Of a stretch of 64,000 bases of DNA, positions 27,767 to 37,915 are shown piece after piece. The DNA is from Novosphingobium pentaromativorans US6-1 (lineage in GTDB: Bacteria; Pseudomonadota; Alphaproteobacteria; Sphingomonadales; Sphingomonadaceae). The notes below the pieces were generated by a model. The model ran no database searches, had not been told where the DNA came from, and saw nothing but the letters and a program-made list of their open reading frames with translations. The stretch covers positions 1,116,001 to 1,180,000 of the forward strand of contig NZ_CP009291.1 in assembly GCF_000767465.1 (NCBI RefSeq). Reading direction: 5' to 3'. Position numbers and translations under genes: made by a program. Numbering within the stretch: the first letter of the stretch is position 1; each line of letters opens with the position of its first letter.

Positions 27767-27949
27767 CTAGACCTTGTCGCCCAAAGCGCCCTTCACCTTG
27801 CCCTTCAGGTTCTGCATCTCGCCCTTCTTTTCTTGGGCCTTGCCTTCGGCTTCGAGTGAAGGATCGTTGCGGGATTGGCCTGCAGCCTGCTTGATGTTGC
27901 CGGCTATTTCGTTCGCGAGGCCCTTGGCCTTGTCCTTGAGTTCACCCAT
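27767..27949 (-). CDS. CsbD-family stress protein
   Basis: 60 residues from the ATG at 27949 with AGGAG upstream. The CsbD pattern (MGELKDKAKGLANEIAGNIK, then DPSLEAEGKAQEKKGE) is complete: small, Lys/Gly/Glu-rich, helical and hydrophilic. Members are induced by general stress in many bacteria; the molecular action is unknown. It has its own terminator downstream and stands alone. Confidence 0.9.
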   Translation of the reverse strand: MGELKDKAKGLANEIAGNIKQAAGQSRNDPSLEAEGKAQEKKGEMQNLKGKVKGALGDKV

Positions 27950-28079
27950 CAAATTATCTCCTTGTTTCAGCGGAATAAATTTCCCGCCGTCACAAGGGTA
28001 GAACGGGCAGACAGGCCATCCGGTTGCCATCGGCGCGCCCGGCCGTGGCTGAGACGCGACCAATCAACCGGATGCCCGG

Positions 28080-28493
28080 TCAGCCTCCCGACTTGGCGAT
28101 GAGGTAGTCCCATTCCTCTGGCGTGATCACCGCAACCGAAAGCCGCGAGAGCTTGACCAGCTCGATCTCCGCCAGTTCGGGATCGGCCTTGATCTCCTTG
28201 AGCGTAACCGGGTTCTTCAGCTTGCGAACCGGCTTGACCTTCACGGCCGCCCACTTGCCTTCCGGATCGGTGGGATCGGCAATCCCCGATTTGCTGATCG
28301 TGACGATGCCGACAATCTCCTTGCCGATGTTCGAATGGTAGAAGAATGCCTCGTCACCCACTTCCATCGTACGCAGGTTATTCGCCGCACGGTGGTTGCG
28401 CACGCCGTCCCAGGTACCTTCGCCCTCTGCGACGAGGTCATCCCAGCTGTATGCGTCGGGTTCTGACTTCATCAGCCAGTAGCGCTTCGCCAT
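28080..28493 (-). CDS. EVE-domain protein
   Basis: 137 residues from the ATG at 28493 with AAAGG upstream. The EVE signature is clear: MAKRYWLMKSEPDAYSWDDL, GVRNHRAANNLRTM and GDEAFFYHSN. EVE domains (PUA-like) are thought to recognise modified bases in DNA or RNA; the human relative THYN1 binds modified cytosine. No restriction partner is nearby, so this is the stand-alone housekeeping type. It is divergent from the oxygenase gene. Confidence 0.9.
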   Translation of the reverse strand: MAKRYWLMKSEPDAYSWDDLVAEGEGTWDGVRNHRAANNLRTMEVGDEAFFYHSNIGKEIVGIVTISKSGIADPTDPEGKWAAVKVKPVRKLKNPVTLKEIKADPELAEIELVKLSRLSVAVITPEEWDYLIAKSGG

Positions 28494-28572
28494 CTTTCGC
28501 CTTTCCGTTTCGACTAAATCCCAGAAACAAATTAGGTAGGCCGCATAACGATTCACTACGGAATGCACCACC

Positions 28573-29508
28573 ATGGACCTTGCCGAAATCCCCGTCCTCA
28601 GTCTCGACACCGACCGCGAAGCCCTGCCCGCGCTCATCGGCGAGAGCTTTCGGACTTTCGGTTTCGCCATGGTGCGCGATCACGGTATCGCCCCGGATCT
28701 GATCGAGCGGGCCTGGGACCTGACCCGAGAGTTCTTCGCGCTGCCGGTCGAGACGAAGATGCGCTACTTCAAGGCGGGCCAGGGCGGGGCGCGCGGCTAC
28801 ACGCCGTTTCGCACCGAAGTCGCCAAGGGCGCGACGGAGAAGGACCTTAAAGAGTTCTGGCACATCGGGCGCGACCTGCCGGAAGGCTCCCCGCTCGGGG
28901 CAACCATGCCTCCCAACGTCTGGCCCGCTGAAATCGAAGGCTTCCAGGAAACCTTTACCCGCCTTTACGCCGCCTTCGACATTGTCGGCGCCGAACTGCT
29001 CTCGGCCATCGCCATCGATCTTGGCCTCGATGCGCGCTGGTTCGACCCGGCCATCAAGGATGGAAACTCGGTCCTGCGCCTGCTGCATTACCCCCCGGTC
29101 AGCCATGACGCGGGCGGCGCGATCCGGGCCGGTGCGCATGAGGACATCAACCTCATCACGCTTTTGCTTGGCGCAGAGGAGGCCGGCCTCGAGCTGCTTG
29201 GCAAGAATGGCCAGTGGCTCTCGGTGGCGCCGCCCGAAGGGGCGATGGTGGTCAATATCGGCGACATGCTGCAGCGCCTGACCAACCATGTCCTGCCCTC
29301 CACCACGCACCGCGTGCGCAATCCCGATGGAGACCGCAGCGCGCACAGCCGCTTCTCGATGCCGTTCTTCCTGCACCTGCGCAGCGATTTTCCCTTCGTC
29401 ACCCTGCCCCAGTGCATCACTGCGGAAAACCCGGATCGCTATCCGCAAGCGATCACTGCCGACGAGTATCTGCAGGAGCGGCTGCGGGAAATCGGACTTA
29501 TCGCATGA
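28573..29508 (+). CDS. Isopenicillin-N-synthase-like Fe(II)/2-oxoglutarate oxygenase
   Basis: 311 residues. An N-terminal DIOX_N-like part (GFAMVRDHGIAPDLIERAWDL) is followed by the jelly-roll with iron ligands H-x-D in AHEDINLITLL and the distal His in STTHRVRNP, then the co-substrate Arg in HSRFSMPFF. Such enzymes hydroxylate or desaturate small molecules; the substrate cannot be read from sequence. Family members are often mis-annotated as flavanone hydroxylase or IPNS. It is monocistronic, with a hairpin after the stop. Confidence 0.88.
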   Translation: MDLAEIPVLSLDTDREALPALIGESFRTFGFAMVRDHGIAPDLIERAWDLTREFFALPVETKMRYFKAGQGGARGYTPFRTEVAKGATEKDLKEFWHIGRDLPEGSPLGATMPPNVWPAEIEGFQETFTRLYAAFDIVGAELLSAIAIDLGLDARWFDPAIKDGNSVLRLLHYPPVSHDAGGAIRAGAHEDINLITLLLGAEEAGLELLGKNGQWLSVAPPEGAMVVNIGDMLQRLTNHVLPSTTHRVRNPDGDRSAHSRFSMPFFLHLRSDFPFVTLPQCITAENPDRYPQAITADEYLQERLREIGLIA

Positions 29509-29522
29509 TAACAGGAAGTTGA

Positions 29523-29556
29523 GAGGCCTTGATCGGGTACGGTGACAAGGCCCCTC
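29523..29556 (+). terminator. Hairpin after the oxygenase gene
   Basis: GAGGCCTTG (29523-29531) pairs with CAAGGCCCCTC (29546-29556) with a bulge; the T-run is weak. A probable but not strong terminator. The remaining 85 bases to the next gene presumably hold its promoter. Confidence 0.4.
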
Positions 29557-29641
29557 CACGACAATAACGGCAGGCTTTACGGAAATTTCAGCTTAATCCC
29601 GTAAAAACCCGAGAACATTCCAGTTCAGGGGGATTCTTTCG

Positions 29642-31369
29642 GTGGTAGCAACCAAGGTGGCAGACATTCAGGACGTCTGCGCCGATCACGCAGAGGACCG
29701 TCAGATCGACGTCGTTGCGCTCGGCATTGTCACCGCCGCGATCCTCCTGTTCGTCGCGACCGGGAGCGAAGTCGGCCCTGCCGTCGTGCGCTCGATCCTC
29801 GAGCGCGGACCCGGCCCCGACAACTTCATCCTCAATGCCTTCCTGCTCAACATCGCGATCATCATCTTCGGCTGGAGCCGCTATCGCCAGCTGTGCGACG
29901 AGATCAAGCTGCGCAAGCGCGCCGAGCGGCAGGCCCGCCTCCTGGCCGAGACCGATCCGCTGACCGGCTATCTCAACCGCCGCAGCTTCAACACCGGCGT
30001 CGCCAAGCTCCTGGCCGACAACCAGGCCGAGGATCGCGCGGTCGTGCTGATGATGATCGACCTCGACAACTTCAAGCAGATCAACGACTACAACGGCCAC
30101 AAGACCGGTGACCTGCTGCTGCAGGAATGCGCACGCCGCATTTCGGCCAGCCTGCCTCAGCAGGCGATCGTCGGAAGGATCGGCGGTGACGAATTCGCCG
30201 TCGCCCTCGCCTTCGACAAGGGTCGTGACGAGATCCTCGACCGGGTCGCCGAATCCCTCGTCGACCGGATGAGCCGCCCGATCGCCATCGAGGCGCTGCG
30301 GCTCGAAGTGACCGCCTCGGTCGGACTCGCCCGATCCGACCTGCTGGGCATCGACGAGGAATTGCCCGATGCGCGCACGCTGCTCGAGCGCGCCGACATC
30401 GCGATGTACCATGCCAAGCGCCGCGGCCGGAACAGCTACTACTGGTTCGAAGCGCAGATGGCCGACGAAATGCGCTTTCGCAGCGAGATCGAACACGGCA
30501 TCCGCCAGGGCATCCCGCGCCAGGAATTCGTGCCCTTCTACGAACAGCAGATCGACCTGCAGACCGGCAAGCTGATCGGCTTCGAAATGCTCGCACGCTG
30601 GGATTCGCCCAAGTTCGGCATCGTCGCACCGGACCTGTTCATTCCCATCGCCGAAGAGATCGGCGCGATTGCCGACCTGTCGGAAAGCGTGATCTCGCAG
30701 GCGCTCGAAGATGCCAAGACCTGGGACGACCATCTCACCCTCTCGGTCAACATCTCGCCCCTGCAGCTGCGCGACCCCTGGTTCGCCCAGAAGTTGATCA
30801 AGCTGCTGATCGAGGCGAAATTCCCGCCGCACCGGCTGGAGATCGAAATCACCGAATCGTGCCTGCACCAGAACATCGGCCTGGTCCGCTCACTGATCAC
30901 CAGCCTCAAGAACCAGGGCATCAAGGTCAGCCTCGACGATTTCGGCACCGGCTACAGCTCGCTTGCACAGCTGCGCAGCCTGCCCTTCGACCGCATCAAG
31001 ATCGACCGCAGTTTCGTCTCCAGCCTTGTCGACAACAAGGACAGCGCCGCCATCGTCAATGCCATCGCCCAGCTCGGCAAAGGGCTGGACATGCCGATTA
31101 CGGCCGAGGGTATCGAGAACGGAGCGGTCCTCGAGCGGCTGATGGAATTCGGCAGCATCACCGGACAGGGCTATTACTATGGCAGGCCCCAGCCGGCCCG
31201 CGAAGTCAGCGAATGGCTGGGCGGCATCGAACTGATCGCCAACCGCCAGTTCCTCGAGAGCGAACTGCCGCAGTTGCGCTGCGCCGCCTCGCAGGAAGTG
31301 CCGGCCCCACAGCCGGAAGCGCCGGACGCCCCTTCCGACCCTGCGATCAAGCCCGCAAAGCGCGCCTGA
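29642..31369 (+). CDS. Membrane GGDEF-EAL cyclic-di-GMP protein
   Basis: 575 residues from a GTG. Two membrane segments (about 25-41 and 62-78) anchor the N-terminus. The GGDEF domain has the intact GGDEF motif at 181-185 with no RxxD inhibitory site before it. The EAL domain has E315-M-L in place of EAL, keeping the metal-binding Glu, plus ITESCL and DDFGTGYSS (432-440). Both diguanylate cyclase and phosphodiesterase activity are therefore possible. The C-terminal 40 residues are Pro/Ala-rich. There is no sensor domain beyond the membrane part. Confidence 0.93.
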   Translation: MVATKVADIQDVCADHAEDRQIDVVALGIVTAAILLFVATGSEVGPAVVRSILERGPGPDNFILNAFLLNIAIIIFGWSRYRQLCDEIKLRKRAERQARLLAETDPLTGYLNRRSFNTGVAKLLADNQAEDRAVVLMMIDLDNFKQINDYNGHKTGDLLLQECARRISASLPQQAIVGRIGGDEFAVALAFDKGRDEILDRVAESLVDRMSRPIAIEALRLEVTASVGLARSDLLGIDEELPDARTLLERADIAMYHAKRRGRNSYYWFEAQMADEMRFRSEIEHGIRQGIPRQEFVPFYEQQIDLQTGKLIGFEMLARWDSPKFGIVAPDLFIPIAEEIGAIADLSESVISQALEDAKTWDDHLTLSVNISPLQLRDPWFAQKLIKLLIEAKFPPHRLEIEITESCLHQNIGLVRSLITSLKNQGIKVSLDDFGTGYSSLAQLRSLPFDRIKIDRSFVSSLVDNKDSAAIVNAIAQLGKGLDMPITAEGIENGAVLERLMEFGSITGQGYYYGRPQPAREVSEWLGGIELIANRQFLESELPQLRCAASQEVPAPQPEAPDAPSDPAIKPAKRA

Positions 31370-31431
31370 GCAGCGCCTTTTCGAAGCATCACCACTGGAC
31401 CTGAGGCCCGCCAGCGCATAGATCGCGCGCC

Positions 31432-32265
31432 ATGCGGATCGAATTCACCAAGATGCATGGGCTGGGCAACGACTTCATCGTGCTGGACGCGCGCGAACGC
31501 GCCCTGCCGCCGATCGACTCCGCCGCCGCATCTGCCCTTGCCGACCGCCACACCGGCATCGGCTGCGACCAGCTGATCCTGCTCGAGCCCTCCTCCGAGG
31601 GGGATTTCCGCATGCGCATCTTCAATGCCGACGGCAGCGAAGTGGAGGCTTGCGGCAATGCTACCCGCGCAGTCGGCCTGCTGCACGGCCAGCCGGCCCG
31701 GATCGAGACGCTGGGCGGCCTACTCCACGCCTCCCCAAGCGACAGCGGCATTTCCGTCGAAATGGGCAAGCCCCGCTTCGACTGGGACCGCATTCCGCTT
31801 GCCTATGCGATGGACACCCATTCCATGCCGGTCGGCTGGGATGAGCTGACCGATCCCATCGCCGTCAACGTCGGCAATCCGCACGTGATCTTCTTCGTCG
31901 CCGATCCCTATGCGGTCGAAATGGACCGGCTCGGCCCGCTGATCGAGACCGACCCGCTGTTCCCCGAGAGGATCAACGTCAATGTCGCTGCAGTGACCGC
32001 ACGCGACGCGATGACCCTGCGCGTGTGGGAACGCGGCGCCGGCCTTACCCGCGCCTGCGGCACCGGCGCCTGCGCGACGGCCATCGGAGCGATGAAGCGC
32101 GGCCTGGTCGATCGCCGCGTCACCGTGACCCTTCCCGGCGGGCCGCTCGTCATCGAATGGCGCGAGGACGGCGAGATCGTCATGACCGGTCCGGCGACCG
32201 AGAGTTTCCGCGGCTCGTTCGATCCGGCCGATTACGGGATGCCTGCGGGCGGGACCAAGGTTTGA
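31432..32265 (+). CDS. dapF: Diaminopimelate epimerase
   Basis: 277 residues. The two catalytic cysteines are C74 (VEACGNATRA) and C209 (RACGTGACATA). It converts LL- to meso-diaminopimelate for peptidoglycan and lysine. The stop overlaps the TTG start of mtaB, beginning the dapF-mtaB-ftsY-yciB group common in alphaproteobacteria. Full length, nothing unusual. Confidence 0.97.
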   Translation: MRIEFTKMHGLGNDFIVLDARERALPPIDSAAASALADRHTGIGCDQLILLEPSSEGDFRMRIFNADGSEVEACGNATRAVGLLHGQPARIETLGGLLHASPSDSGISVEMGKPRFDWDRIPLAYAMDTHSMPVGWDELTDPIAVNVGNPHVIFFVADPYAVEMDRLGPLIETDPLFPERINVNVAAVTARDAMTLRVWERGAGLTRACGTGACATAIGAMKRGLVDRRVTVTLPGGPLVIEWREDGEIVMTGPATESFRGSFDPADYGMPAGGTKV

Positions 32266-33440
32266 CGGTCGAAGTCCATTCCCTCGGCTGCCGCCTCAAC
32301 ATCGCGGAAAGCGAATCCCTGCGCGGCCTGCTCGGCGAGGCGCGGGATCTTGTCGTGATCAATTCCTGCGCCGTGACGGCCGAAGCGGTGCGCCAGACCC
32401 GGCAAGCGATCCGCCGCGCCCGCCGCGCGCGGCCCGACGCGCGCCTTATCGTCACCGGCTGCGCCGCCGAAGTGGAGCGCGAGATGCTGGGGCAGATGCC
32501 CGAGGTGGACGGCCTCGTTGCCAACACCGCCAAGCTCGATCCACGCGCCTGGAACGTGCCTGCTGCCCCGCCCCTTCGCGCAAAGGGTGGCTACACGCGC
32601 GGCTTCGTGCAGGTGCAGAACGGCTGCGACCATGCCTGCACCTTCTGCGTGATCCCGCAAGGCCGTGGTCCGAGCCGTTCGCGCAGCGTGGCCGAAGTGA
32701 TCGAAGACATCGCCGTGCATGTCGATGCGGGAGTGGGCGAGATCGTCCTTACCGGCGTCGACCTTACCTCCTGGGGCAGCGACCTGCCCGGCGCTACGCG
32801 ACTGGGTGCACTGTGCGAAGCGATCCTGGCCCGCTTCGCCGCCCTGCCCCGCCTGCGCCTGTCCTCGATCGACGGCGCGGAAGTGGACCCCGGCCTGTTC
32901 GAGCTGCTTGCGCATGAACCGCGCATGATGCCGCATGTGCATCTTTCGCTGCAGCATGGCGACGACCTCATCCTCAAGCGGATGAAGCGGCGCCACAGCC
33001 GCGCCGATGCCATCGCGCTTGTCGAAGGGCTGCGGGCCCACCGCGGCGATCTTGCCGTGGGCGCGGACATCATCGCCGGATTCCCTACCGAAGACGAAGC
33101 GGCGCACGCCAACAGTCTCTCGATCGTCGAAAGCCTGCAGATCGTGCACGGGCACGTCTTCCCCTACTCGCAGCGACCGGGTACCCCGGCCGCTCGCATG
33201 CCGCAGGTCAGCGCGCCGCTGATCAAGGCCCGTGCCGCCGAACTGCGTGCGGCCATCACCCGCCAGCGCGACACTTGGCTGGAAGGCCTTGTCGGCAAGG
33301 CGCTGACGGTGCTTGCCGAGAAAGGCGGGACCGGCCATGCCGAGAACTTCGCGACCGTGCGCCTTCCCGAGGGCACGCAGCCCGGCGCACTGCTACGCAT
33401 CACGCCTGGAAAGGCAGTCGAAGGAATACTGGAAGTATGA
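32262..33440 (+). CDS. mtaB: tRNA t6A37 methylthiotransferase MtaB
   Basis: 392 residues from a TTG at 32262 that overlaps the dapF stop; the frame is open further upstream, but family similarity begins at TVEVHSLGCRLN. Three N-terminal Cys (LGCRLN, NSCAVT, GCAAE) bind one iron-sulfur cluster, and the radical-SAM CxxxCxxC is in GCDHACTFCVIPQGRG. A TRAM-like C-terminus follows. It adds methylthio to t6A37 of ANN-decoding tRNAs. MiaB/RimO were considered, but the LGCRLN-x-E start fits MtaB. Confidence 0.92.
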   Translation: MTVEVHSLGCRLNIAESESLRGLLGEARDLVVINSCAVTAEAVRQTRQAIRRARRARPDARLIVTGCAAEVEREMLGQMPEVDGLVANTAKLDPRAWNVPAAPPLRAKGGYTRGFVQVQNGCDHACTFCVIPQGRGPSRSRSVAEVIEDIAVHVDAGVGEIVLTGVDLTSWGSDLPGATRLGALCEAILARFAALPRLRLSSIDGAEVDPGLFELLAHEPRMMPHVHLSLQHGDDLILKRMKRRHSRADAIALVEGLRAHRGDLAVGADIIAGFPTEDEAAHANSLSIVESLQIVHGHVFPYSQRPGTPAARMPQVSAPLIKARAAELRAAITRQRDTWLEGLVGKALTVLAEKGGTGHAENFATVRLPEGTQPGALLRITPGKAVEGILEV

Positions 33441-34375
33441 GTGACGAAGGCGCCCCCAACGACGCCTGGTCCGAACGCCTCTTCGGAGGCTTTCGCAAGA
33501 CCTCCGAACGGCTGACCGGCAACCTCGCCGGTATCGTCGGCAAGACCCGCCTGGACGATGGCCAGCTCGACGACATCGAGGACGCCCTGATCATGTCGGA
33601 CCTCGGCCCGCGCGCCGCGGCCCGCATCCGCGAGCGGCTCGCCGAAGAACGCTTCGAGCGCGACGCCGATGAGCGCGCGATCATGGAAGTCGTCGCGCGC
33701 GAGATCGCCGACATCCTGCGCCCTGTCGCAAGGCCGCTCGACGTGGTGGCTTTCCCGCGTCCGCAAGTGATCCTCGTGATCGGCGTCAACGGATCGGGCA
33801 AGACCACGACGATCGCCAAGCTGGCGCACCTGTTCCAGGAACAGGACTATTCGGTCATGCTGGCAGCGGGCGATACCTTCCGTGCCGCGGCCATCGGCCA
33901 GCTTGGCGTCTGGGCCGAACGGCTGGGCGTTCCCATCGTCAAGGGGCCCGAAGGCGGCGATCCGGCTTCCGTCGTGTTCGATGCGGTCAAGGCTGCGACC
34001 GACCAGGGCATCGACGCGCTGATTGTCGACACCGCAGGACGCCTGCAGAACAAGCGCGAGCTGATGGACGAGCTGGCCAAGATCCGCCGCGTCCTGGGCC
34101 GCCTCAACCCCGAGGCCCCGCACGACGTGGTCCTGGTGCTCGATGCCACCAACGGTCAGAACGCGCTGTCGCAGATCGAGATCTTCAAGGAAGTCGCGGG
34201 CGTCTCCGGCCTGATCATGACCAAGCTGGACGGCACCGCACGCGGCGGCGTCCTCGTCGCAGCGGCCGAGCAGTACGGGCTTCCCATCCATGCCATCGGT
34301 GTCGGTGAAAAGATCGACGACCTGCGCCCCTTCAACCCGGACCTCGTGGCCCGGGTTATCGCCGGAATCGCCTGA
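33437..34375 (+). CDS. ftsY: Signal recognition particle receptor
   Basis: 312 residues, a short form with almost no acidic A domain. N domain, then the SRP GTPase: GVNGSGKTTTIAKLAHL (P-loop), DTFRAAAIGQL, DTAGRLQNKRELM and TKLDGTARGG. It docks ribosome-nascent chain-SRP complexes at the SecYEG channel. It overlaps mtaB by ATGA and yciB by one base, so it is part of one operon. Confidence 0.97.
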   Translation: MSDEGAPNDAWSERLFGGFRKTSERLTGNLAGIVGKTRLDDGQLDDIEDALIMSDLGPRAAARIRERLAEERFERDADERAIMEVVAREIADILRPVARPLDVVAFPRPQVILVIGVNGSGKTTTIAKLAHLFQEQDYSVMLAAGDTFRAAAIGQLGVWAERLGVPIVKGPEGGDPASVVFDAVKAATDQGIDALIVDTAGRLQNKRELMDELAKIRRVLGRLNPEAPHDVVLVLDATNGQNALSQIEIFKEVAGVSGLIMTKLDGTARGGVLVAAAEQYGLPIHAIGVGEKIDDLRPFNPDLVARVIAGIA

Positions 34376-35049
34376 TGACCCAAGCATCCCCCGCCAAGGC
34401 CGAGGAAAAGCCGCGCAGCTCGTGGCTCAACCTCGTGGTCGACTACGGACCGCTGCTGATCTTCTTCCTTGCCTACCGGCACTATTCGCCGGCTGACAGC
34501 GAGGACAGCATCGCCACTGTAGCCGCCGTCATCAAGGGCACGCTGGCCTTCATGGCTGCCACCGTGATCGCCCTCGTCGTCTCCAAGTGGCGGCTGGGCC
34601 ATATCTCGCCGATGCTCTGGCTGACGACGGTGCTGATCGTAGGCTTCGGCGCGCTGACCGTGATCTTCCACGATCCGCTGTGGATCATGATCAAGCCGAC
34701 TGCGGTTTACCTGATGTTCTCCGGGGTACTCTTCATCGGGCTTTGGCGCGGCAAGCCGATGCTCAAGTATCTTCTGCAGTCAGCCTTCGAGGGTCTGGAC
34801 GAGACCGGCTGGATGAAACTCTCGCGCAATTGGGCGTGGTTCTTCCTGTTCCTGGCCGTCCTCAACACCGCGCTCGTCTATGCCAAGCACATCGGGGTCA
34901 TTACTTTCGATACGTGGCTGCAGGCCAAGCTCTGGGGTTTCACGGTGATTTCCTTCCTCTTTACCTTCTCGCAGCTGCCCATGGTGCTCAGGCACGGCAT
35001 GGGCGAAACTGCGAAGGAAGAGCTGATCGAGAATCCCCCGCACGACTGA
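34375..35049 (+). CDS. yciB: Inner-membrane protein YciB (IspZ/septation protein A family)
   Basis: 224 residues with about five or six membrane segments. Signatures NLVVDYGPLLIFFLAYR and ETGWMKLSRNWAWFFLFLA are typical of the family. YciB is linked to cell-envelope synthesis and septation in E. coli and Shigella; its biochemical activity is not known. It overlaps ftsY by one base (TGATG), the last gene of the dapF operon. Confidence 0.93.
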   Translation: MTQASPAKAEEKPRSSWLNLVVDYGPLLIFFLAYRHYSPADSEDSIATVAAVIKGTLAFMAATVIALVVSKWRLGHISPMLWLTTVLIVGFGALTVIFHDPLWIMIKPTAVYLMFSGVLFIGLWRGKPMLKYLLQSAFEGLDETGWMKLSRNWAWFFLFLAVLNTALVYAKHIGVITFDTWLQAKLWGFTVISFLFTFSQLPMVLRHGMGETAKEELIENPPHD

Positions 35050-35183
35050 GCCTGCGGGAAGGTCCTCCTCCCCATCCCATGATTTCATGTGACAAGTCGT
35101 GCCGGAATCGCGATAGTGCGTTGCCGGTCGCTGACTAACGCCAACAGCAGGGGGGCCGGCGCAAGAACATAAAGGGGGATGCA

Positions 35184-35756
35184 ATGGCGAAACTGTTCGG
35201 AAACCTGAATCTCGTCCTGGGTGTAGGTATCGCGCTCGCGATCCTGATCATGCTGGCCTTCGCGCCATACTCACCGGTCAATCTCAATTCGGTCTTCCGC
35301 TGGCTCCACGTCTTTTTCGGGATCCTGTGGATCGGCCTGCTCTACTATCTCAACTTCGTGCAAGTGCCGCTGATGCCGTCGATCCCGGCGGAGCAGAAAG
35401 GCGCGGTCACCGGGCACATCGCGCCCAAGGTGCTATTCTACTTCCGCTATGCGGCGCTGTTCACGGTCATCACCGGGCTCGTCGTCGCGTGGGCCAGCGG
35501 CTACCTCGTCCAGGCGCTCAGCTTCGCGGGCGTTGGAGCCGTCGCGCTGATCGGCGTGGGCATGTGGATGGCCCTCGTCATGGCCTTCAACGTCTGGTTC
35601 ATCATCTGGCCCGCCCAGAAGAAGATCCTGGGCATCGTCGAAGCCAGCGCCGAGGAGAAAGCCGCCGCCGCGCCGCGCGCGCTGATTGCCAGCCGTCTCA
35701 ACACGCTGCTGTCGATTCCGATGATCTACTGCATGGTCAGCGCCAACCTCGGCTGA
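35184..35756 (+). CDS. PuuD-like membrane protein (urate oxidase N-terminal domain family)
   Basis: 190 residues with about five membrane helices. RWLHVFFGILWIGLLYYLNF and the following GHIAPKVLFYFRYAALFTVI resemble the membrane domain of the urate hydroxylase PuuD, but the cytochrome c domain found in true PuuD is absent. Stand-alone forms are common in sphingomonads and their function is unproven. AAAGGGGG lies before the ATG, and a strong terminator follows. Confidence 0.75.
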   Translation: MAKLFGNLNLVLGVGIALAILIMLAFAPYSPVNLNSVFRWLHVFFGILWIGLLYYLNFVQVPLMPSIPAEQKGAVTGHIAPKVLFYFRYAALFTVITGLVVAWASGYLVQALSFAGVGAVALIGVGMWMALVMAFNVWFIIWPAQKKILGIVEASAEEKAAAAPRALIASRLNTLLSIPMIYCMVSANLG

Positions 35757-35773
35757 TCGGTCACCGGAAACGC

Positions 35774-35813
35774 AAAGGGCGGGCCTGCCTTCGCAGCAGG
35801 TCCGCCCTTTTTG
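35774..35813 (+). terminator. Strong rho-independent terminator
   Basis: AAAGGGCGGGCCTGC, a short loop, then GCAGGTCCGCCCTTTTT. It ends the PuuD-like gene; the kup gene converges from the other side and may share the stem. Confidence 0.88.
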
Positions 35814-35846
35814 CTGTCCTCTCAAGAGGGAAGACGGACTGCGCGA

Positions 35847-37814
35847 TCAGATCTCGAGCTGGCTGCCCAGTTCGACGACGCGGTTGGTCGGCAGGCGGAA
35901 GAACTCCATCGCACTGGCCGCATTGCGCATCATCCAGGCAAAGAGCTTTTCGCGCCAGATTGCCATGCCCGGCTTGGCCGCCGGAAGCAGCGTCTGACGG
36001 GAGAGGAAGAAGCTGGTCTTCATCATCTCGAACGGAGCGCCGCAGATCTGGGTATTGGCCAGCGCTACGGGGATATCGGTCTCTTCCATGAAGCCATAGC
36101 GCAGCGTCAGGCGATAGAAGCCCTGCCCGAGGTCCGAAACCTCGTAGCGCTCGCTTGCCTCGACATAGGGGACATCGGCCACTTCGACGGTCAGCACGAC
36201 AACGCGCTCATGCAGCACCTTGTTGTGCTTGATGTTGTGCAGCAGCGCCGAAGGCACGCCGACATTGCTCGATGCCATGAAGATCGCCGTACCCGGTACG
36301 CGCGCGGCGCTGCCGTGCGCGCTCTTGGCGAAGACGTTGAGCGGCAAGGCGGCCTCGGTCATGCGCAGGCGCATGAGGCGGCGGCCCTTGTTCCAGGTCG
36401 TCAGCAGCGTGAAGGCAATACCGCCGATCAGCAGCGGGAACCAGCCACCGTCCGCGATCTTGGTCGCGTTCGCAGCGAAGTAGGCACCGTCCACGATAAA
36501 GAACGTCACGATGACCGGGATCGCCAGCCACAGCTTCCAGCGCCACAGCACGATCAGCAGAACGGTCATCAGGCAGGTGTCGATGAGCATCGCACCGGTA
36601 ACCGCGATACCGTAGGCCGAAGCGAGGTTCGACGAGTTCTGGAAGACGAGGACCAGCACGATCACGCCGGTCATCAGCGCCCAGTTCACGAAGGGAATGT
36701 AGATCTGGCCGACTTCGTGCTCGCTGGTGTGACGGGTCGAGAGGCGCGGGATGAAGCCAAGCTGCATCGCCTGGTGGGTGATCGAGAACGCACCCGAGAT
36801 CACCGCCTGGCTGGCGATGAACGTCGCGCAGGTGGCCAGGATGACGAGCGGCAGGCGCAGGTATTCCGGCGCGAGGTTGAAGAACGGGTTCTCCATCGCC
36901 TCTGCCGCCGAAGCATCGTCCAGGCCGAGAATCATCGCCGCCTGGCCGAAGTAGTTGATCAGCAGGCAGGGCATGACGAAGCCGAACCACGACATGCGCA
37001 TCGGGCCGCGCCCGAAGTGGCCCATGTCCGAATAGAGCGCTTCCGCGCCGGTCACGGCCAGCACGACCGAGCCGAGAGCCAGGAAGCCGAGCATCTTGTC
37101 GGTCAGGAAGAACTGGATCGCGTACCACGGGTTCAGCGCGACGAGCACGCCGGGCATCTGCACGAGGTGATAGATGCCCAGGATCGCCAGGACCGAGAAA
37201 TAGATCACCATGACGGGCGCGAAGAGCGCTCCCACCTTGGCCGTCCCGCTTTTCTGCAAAACGAACAGGCCAATCAGCAGGACCAGCGCAATCGGCAGGA
37301 CGAGCGGCGCCAGGCGCGATTCGACGACTGTCAGGCCTTCGACCGCCGAGAGCACCGAAACCGCCGGGGTAATCATCGAGTCGCCATAGAACAGCGAGGT
37401 CGCAAAGACGCCCAGCAGCACGACTAACCCGCCGTAGCGAGATTTCTTGATGTGGCCGGAGATCAAAGCAACAAGGGCAAGGCTGCCGCCCTGCCCCTTG
37501 TTGTCCGCGCGCATCAGGATACCCACGTACTGGATCGAGACGACCAGCGTCATCGACCAGAAGATCAGGCTGACGACGCCCAGAATGTGCAATTCGTCGA
37601 TGGCCAGCGGGTGCGGGCCGACGAACGTTTCACGAAAGGCGTAGATCGGGCTGGTACCGATGTCTCCAAAAACGACGCCGATCGCCCCGAAGGCGAGCTT
37701 GGCGACGTTGTTGGAACCATGACCATGGCCCCCGGGGACTGGATGCGCGGAAGATATCGCCGGATTGATTACCGACGGGGTTTCAGCACCACGACCCGAT
37801 TGTTCATCACTCAT
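35847..37814 (-). CDS. kup: Low-affinity potassium uptake protein Kup
   Basis: 655 residues with about 12 membrane helices after a disordered N-terminus. [20 protein letters not shown] is the family signature, with [19 protein letters not shown] (part) and a cytoplasmic C-terminal domain. A proton-coupled K+ importer. Full length. It converges with the PuuD-like gene. Confidence 0.96.
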   Translation of the reverse strand: MSDEQSGRGAETPSVINPAISSAHPVPGGHGHGSNNVAKLAFGAIGVVFGDIGTSPIYAFRETFVGPHPLAIDELHILGVVSLIFWSMTLVVSIQYVGILMRADNKGQGGSLALVALISGHIKKSRYGGLVVLLGVFATSLFYGDSMITPAVSVLSAVEGLTVVESRLAPLVLPIALVLLIGLFVLQKSGTAKVGALFAPVMVIYFSVLAILGIYHLVQMPGVLVALNPWYAIQFFLTDKMLGFLALGSVVLAVTGAEALYSDMGHFGRGPMRMSWFGFVMPCLLINYFGQAAMILGLDDASAAEAMENPFFNLAPEYLRLPLVILATCATFIASQAVISGAFSITHQAMQLGFIPRLSTRHTSEHEVGQIYIPFVNWALMTGVIVLVLVFQNSSNLASAYGIAVTGAMLIDTCLMTVLLIVLWRWKLWLAIPVIVTFFIVDGAYFAANATKIADGGWFPLLIGGIAFTLLTTWNKGRRLMRLRMTEAALPLNVFAKSAHGSAARVPGTAIFMASSNVGVPSALLHNIKHNKVLHERVVVLTVEVADVPYVEASERYEVSDLGQGFYRLTLRYGFMEETDIPVALANTQICGAPFEMMKTSFFLSRQTLLPAAKPGMAIWREKLFAWMMRNAASAMEFFRLPTNRVVELGSQLEI

Positions 37815-37915
37815 TCCTGCGCCCCGTCATGGACTGGATAAGCCATCTCGCAGCTGCGGCAAGGGGTGGCCGTTAGCAGCATGCAGAGACCCAAGCAACG
37901 ATAGTTAAATCAGGC

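Noticed and set aside
35811..37427. 538-codon plus-strand open frame
   Set aside because: Antisense to kup; His/Arg/Glu-rich composition typical of a GC-rich shadow frame.
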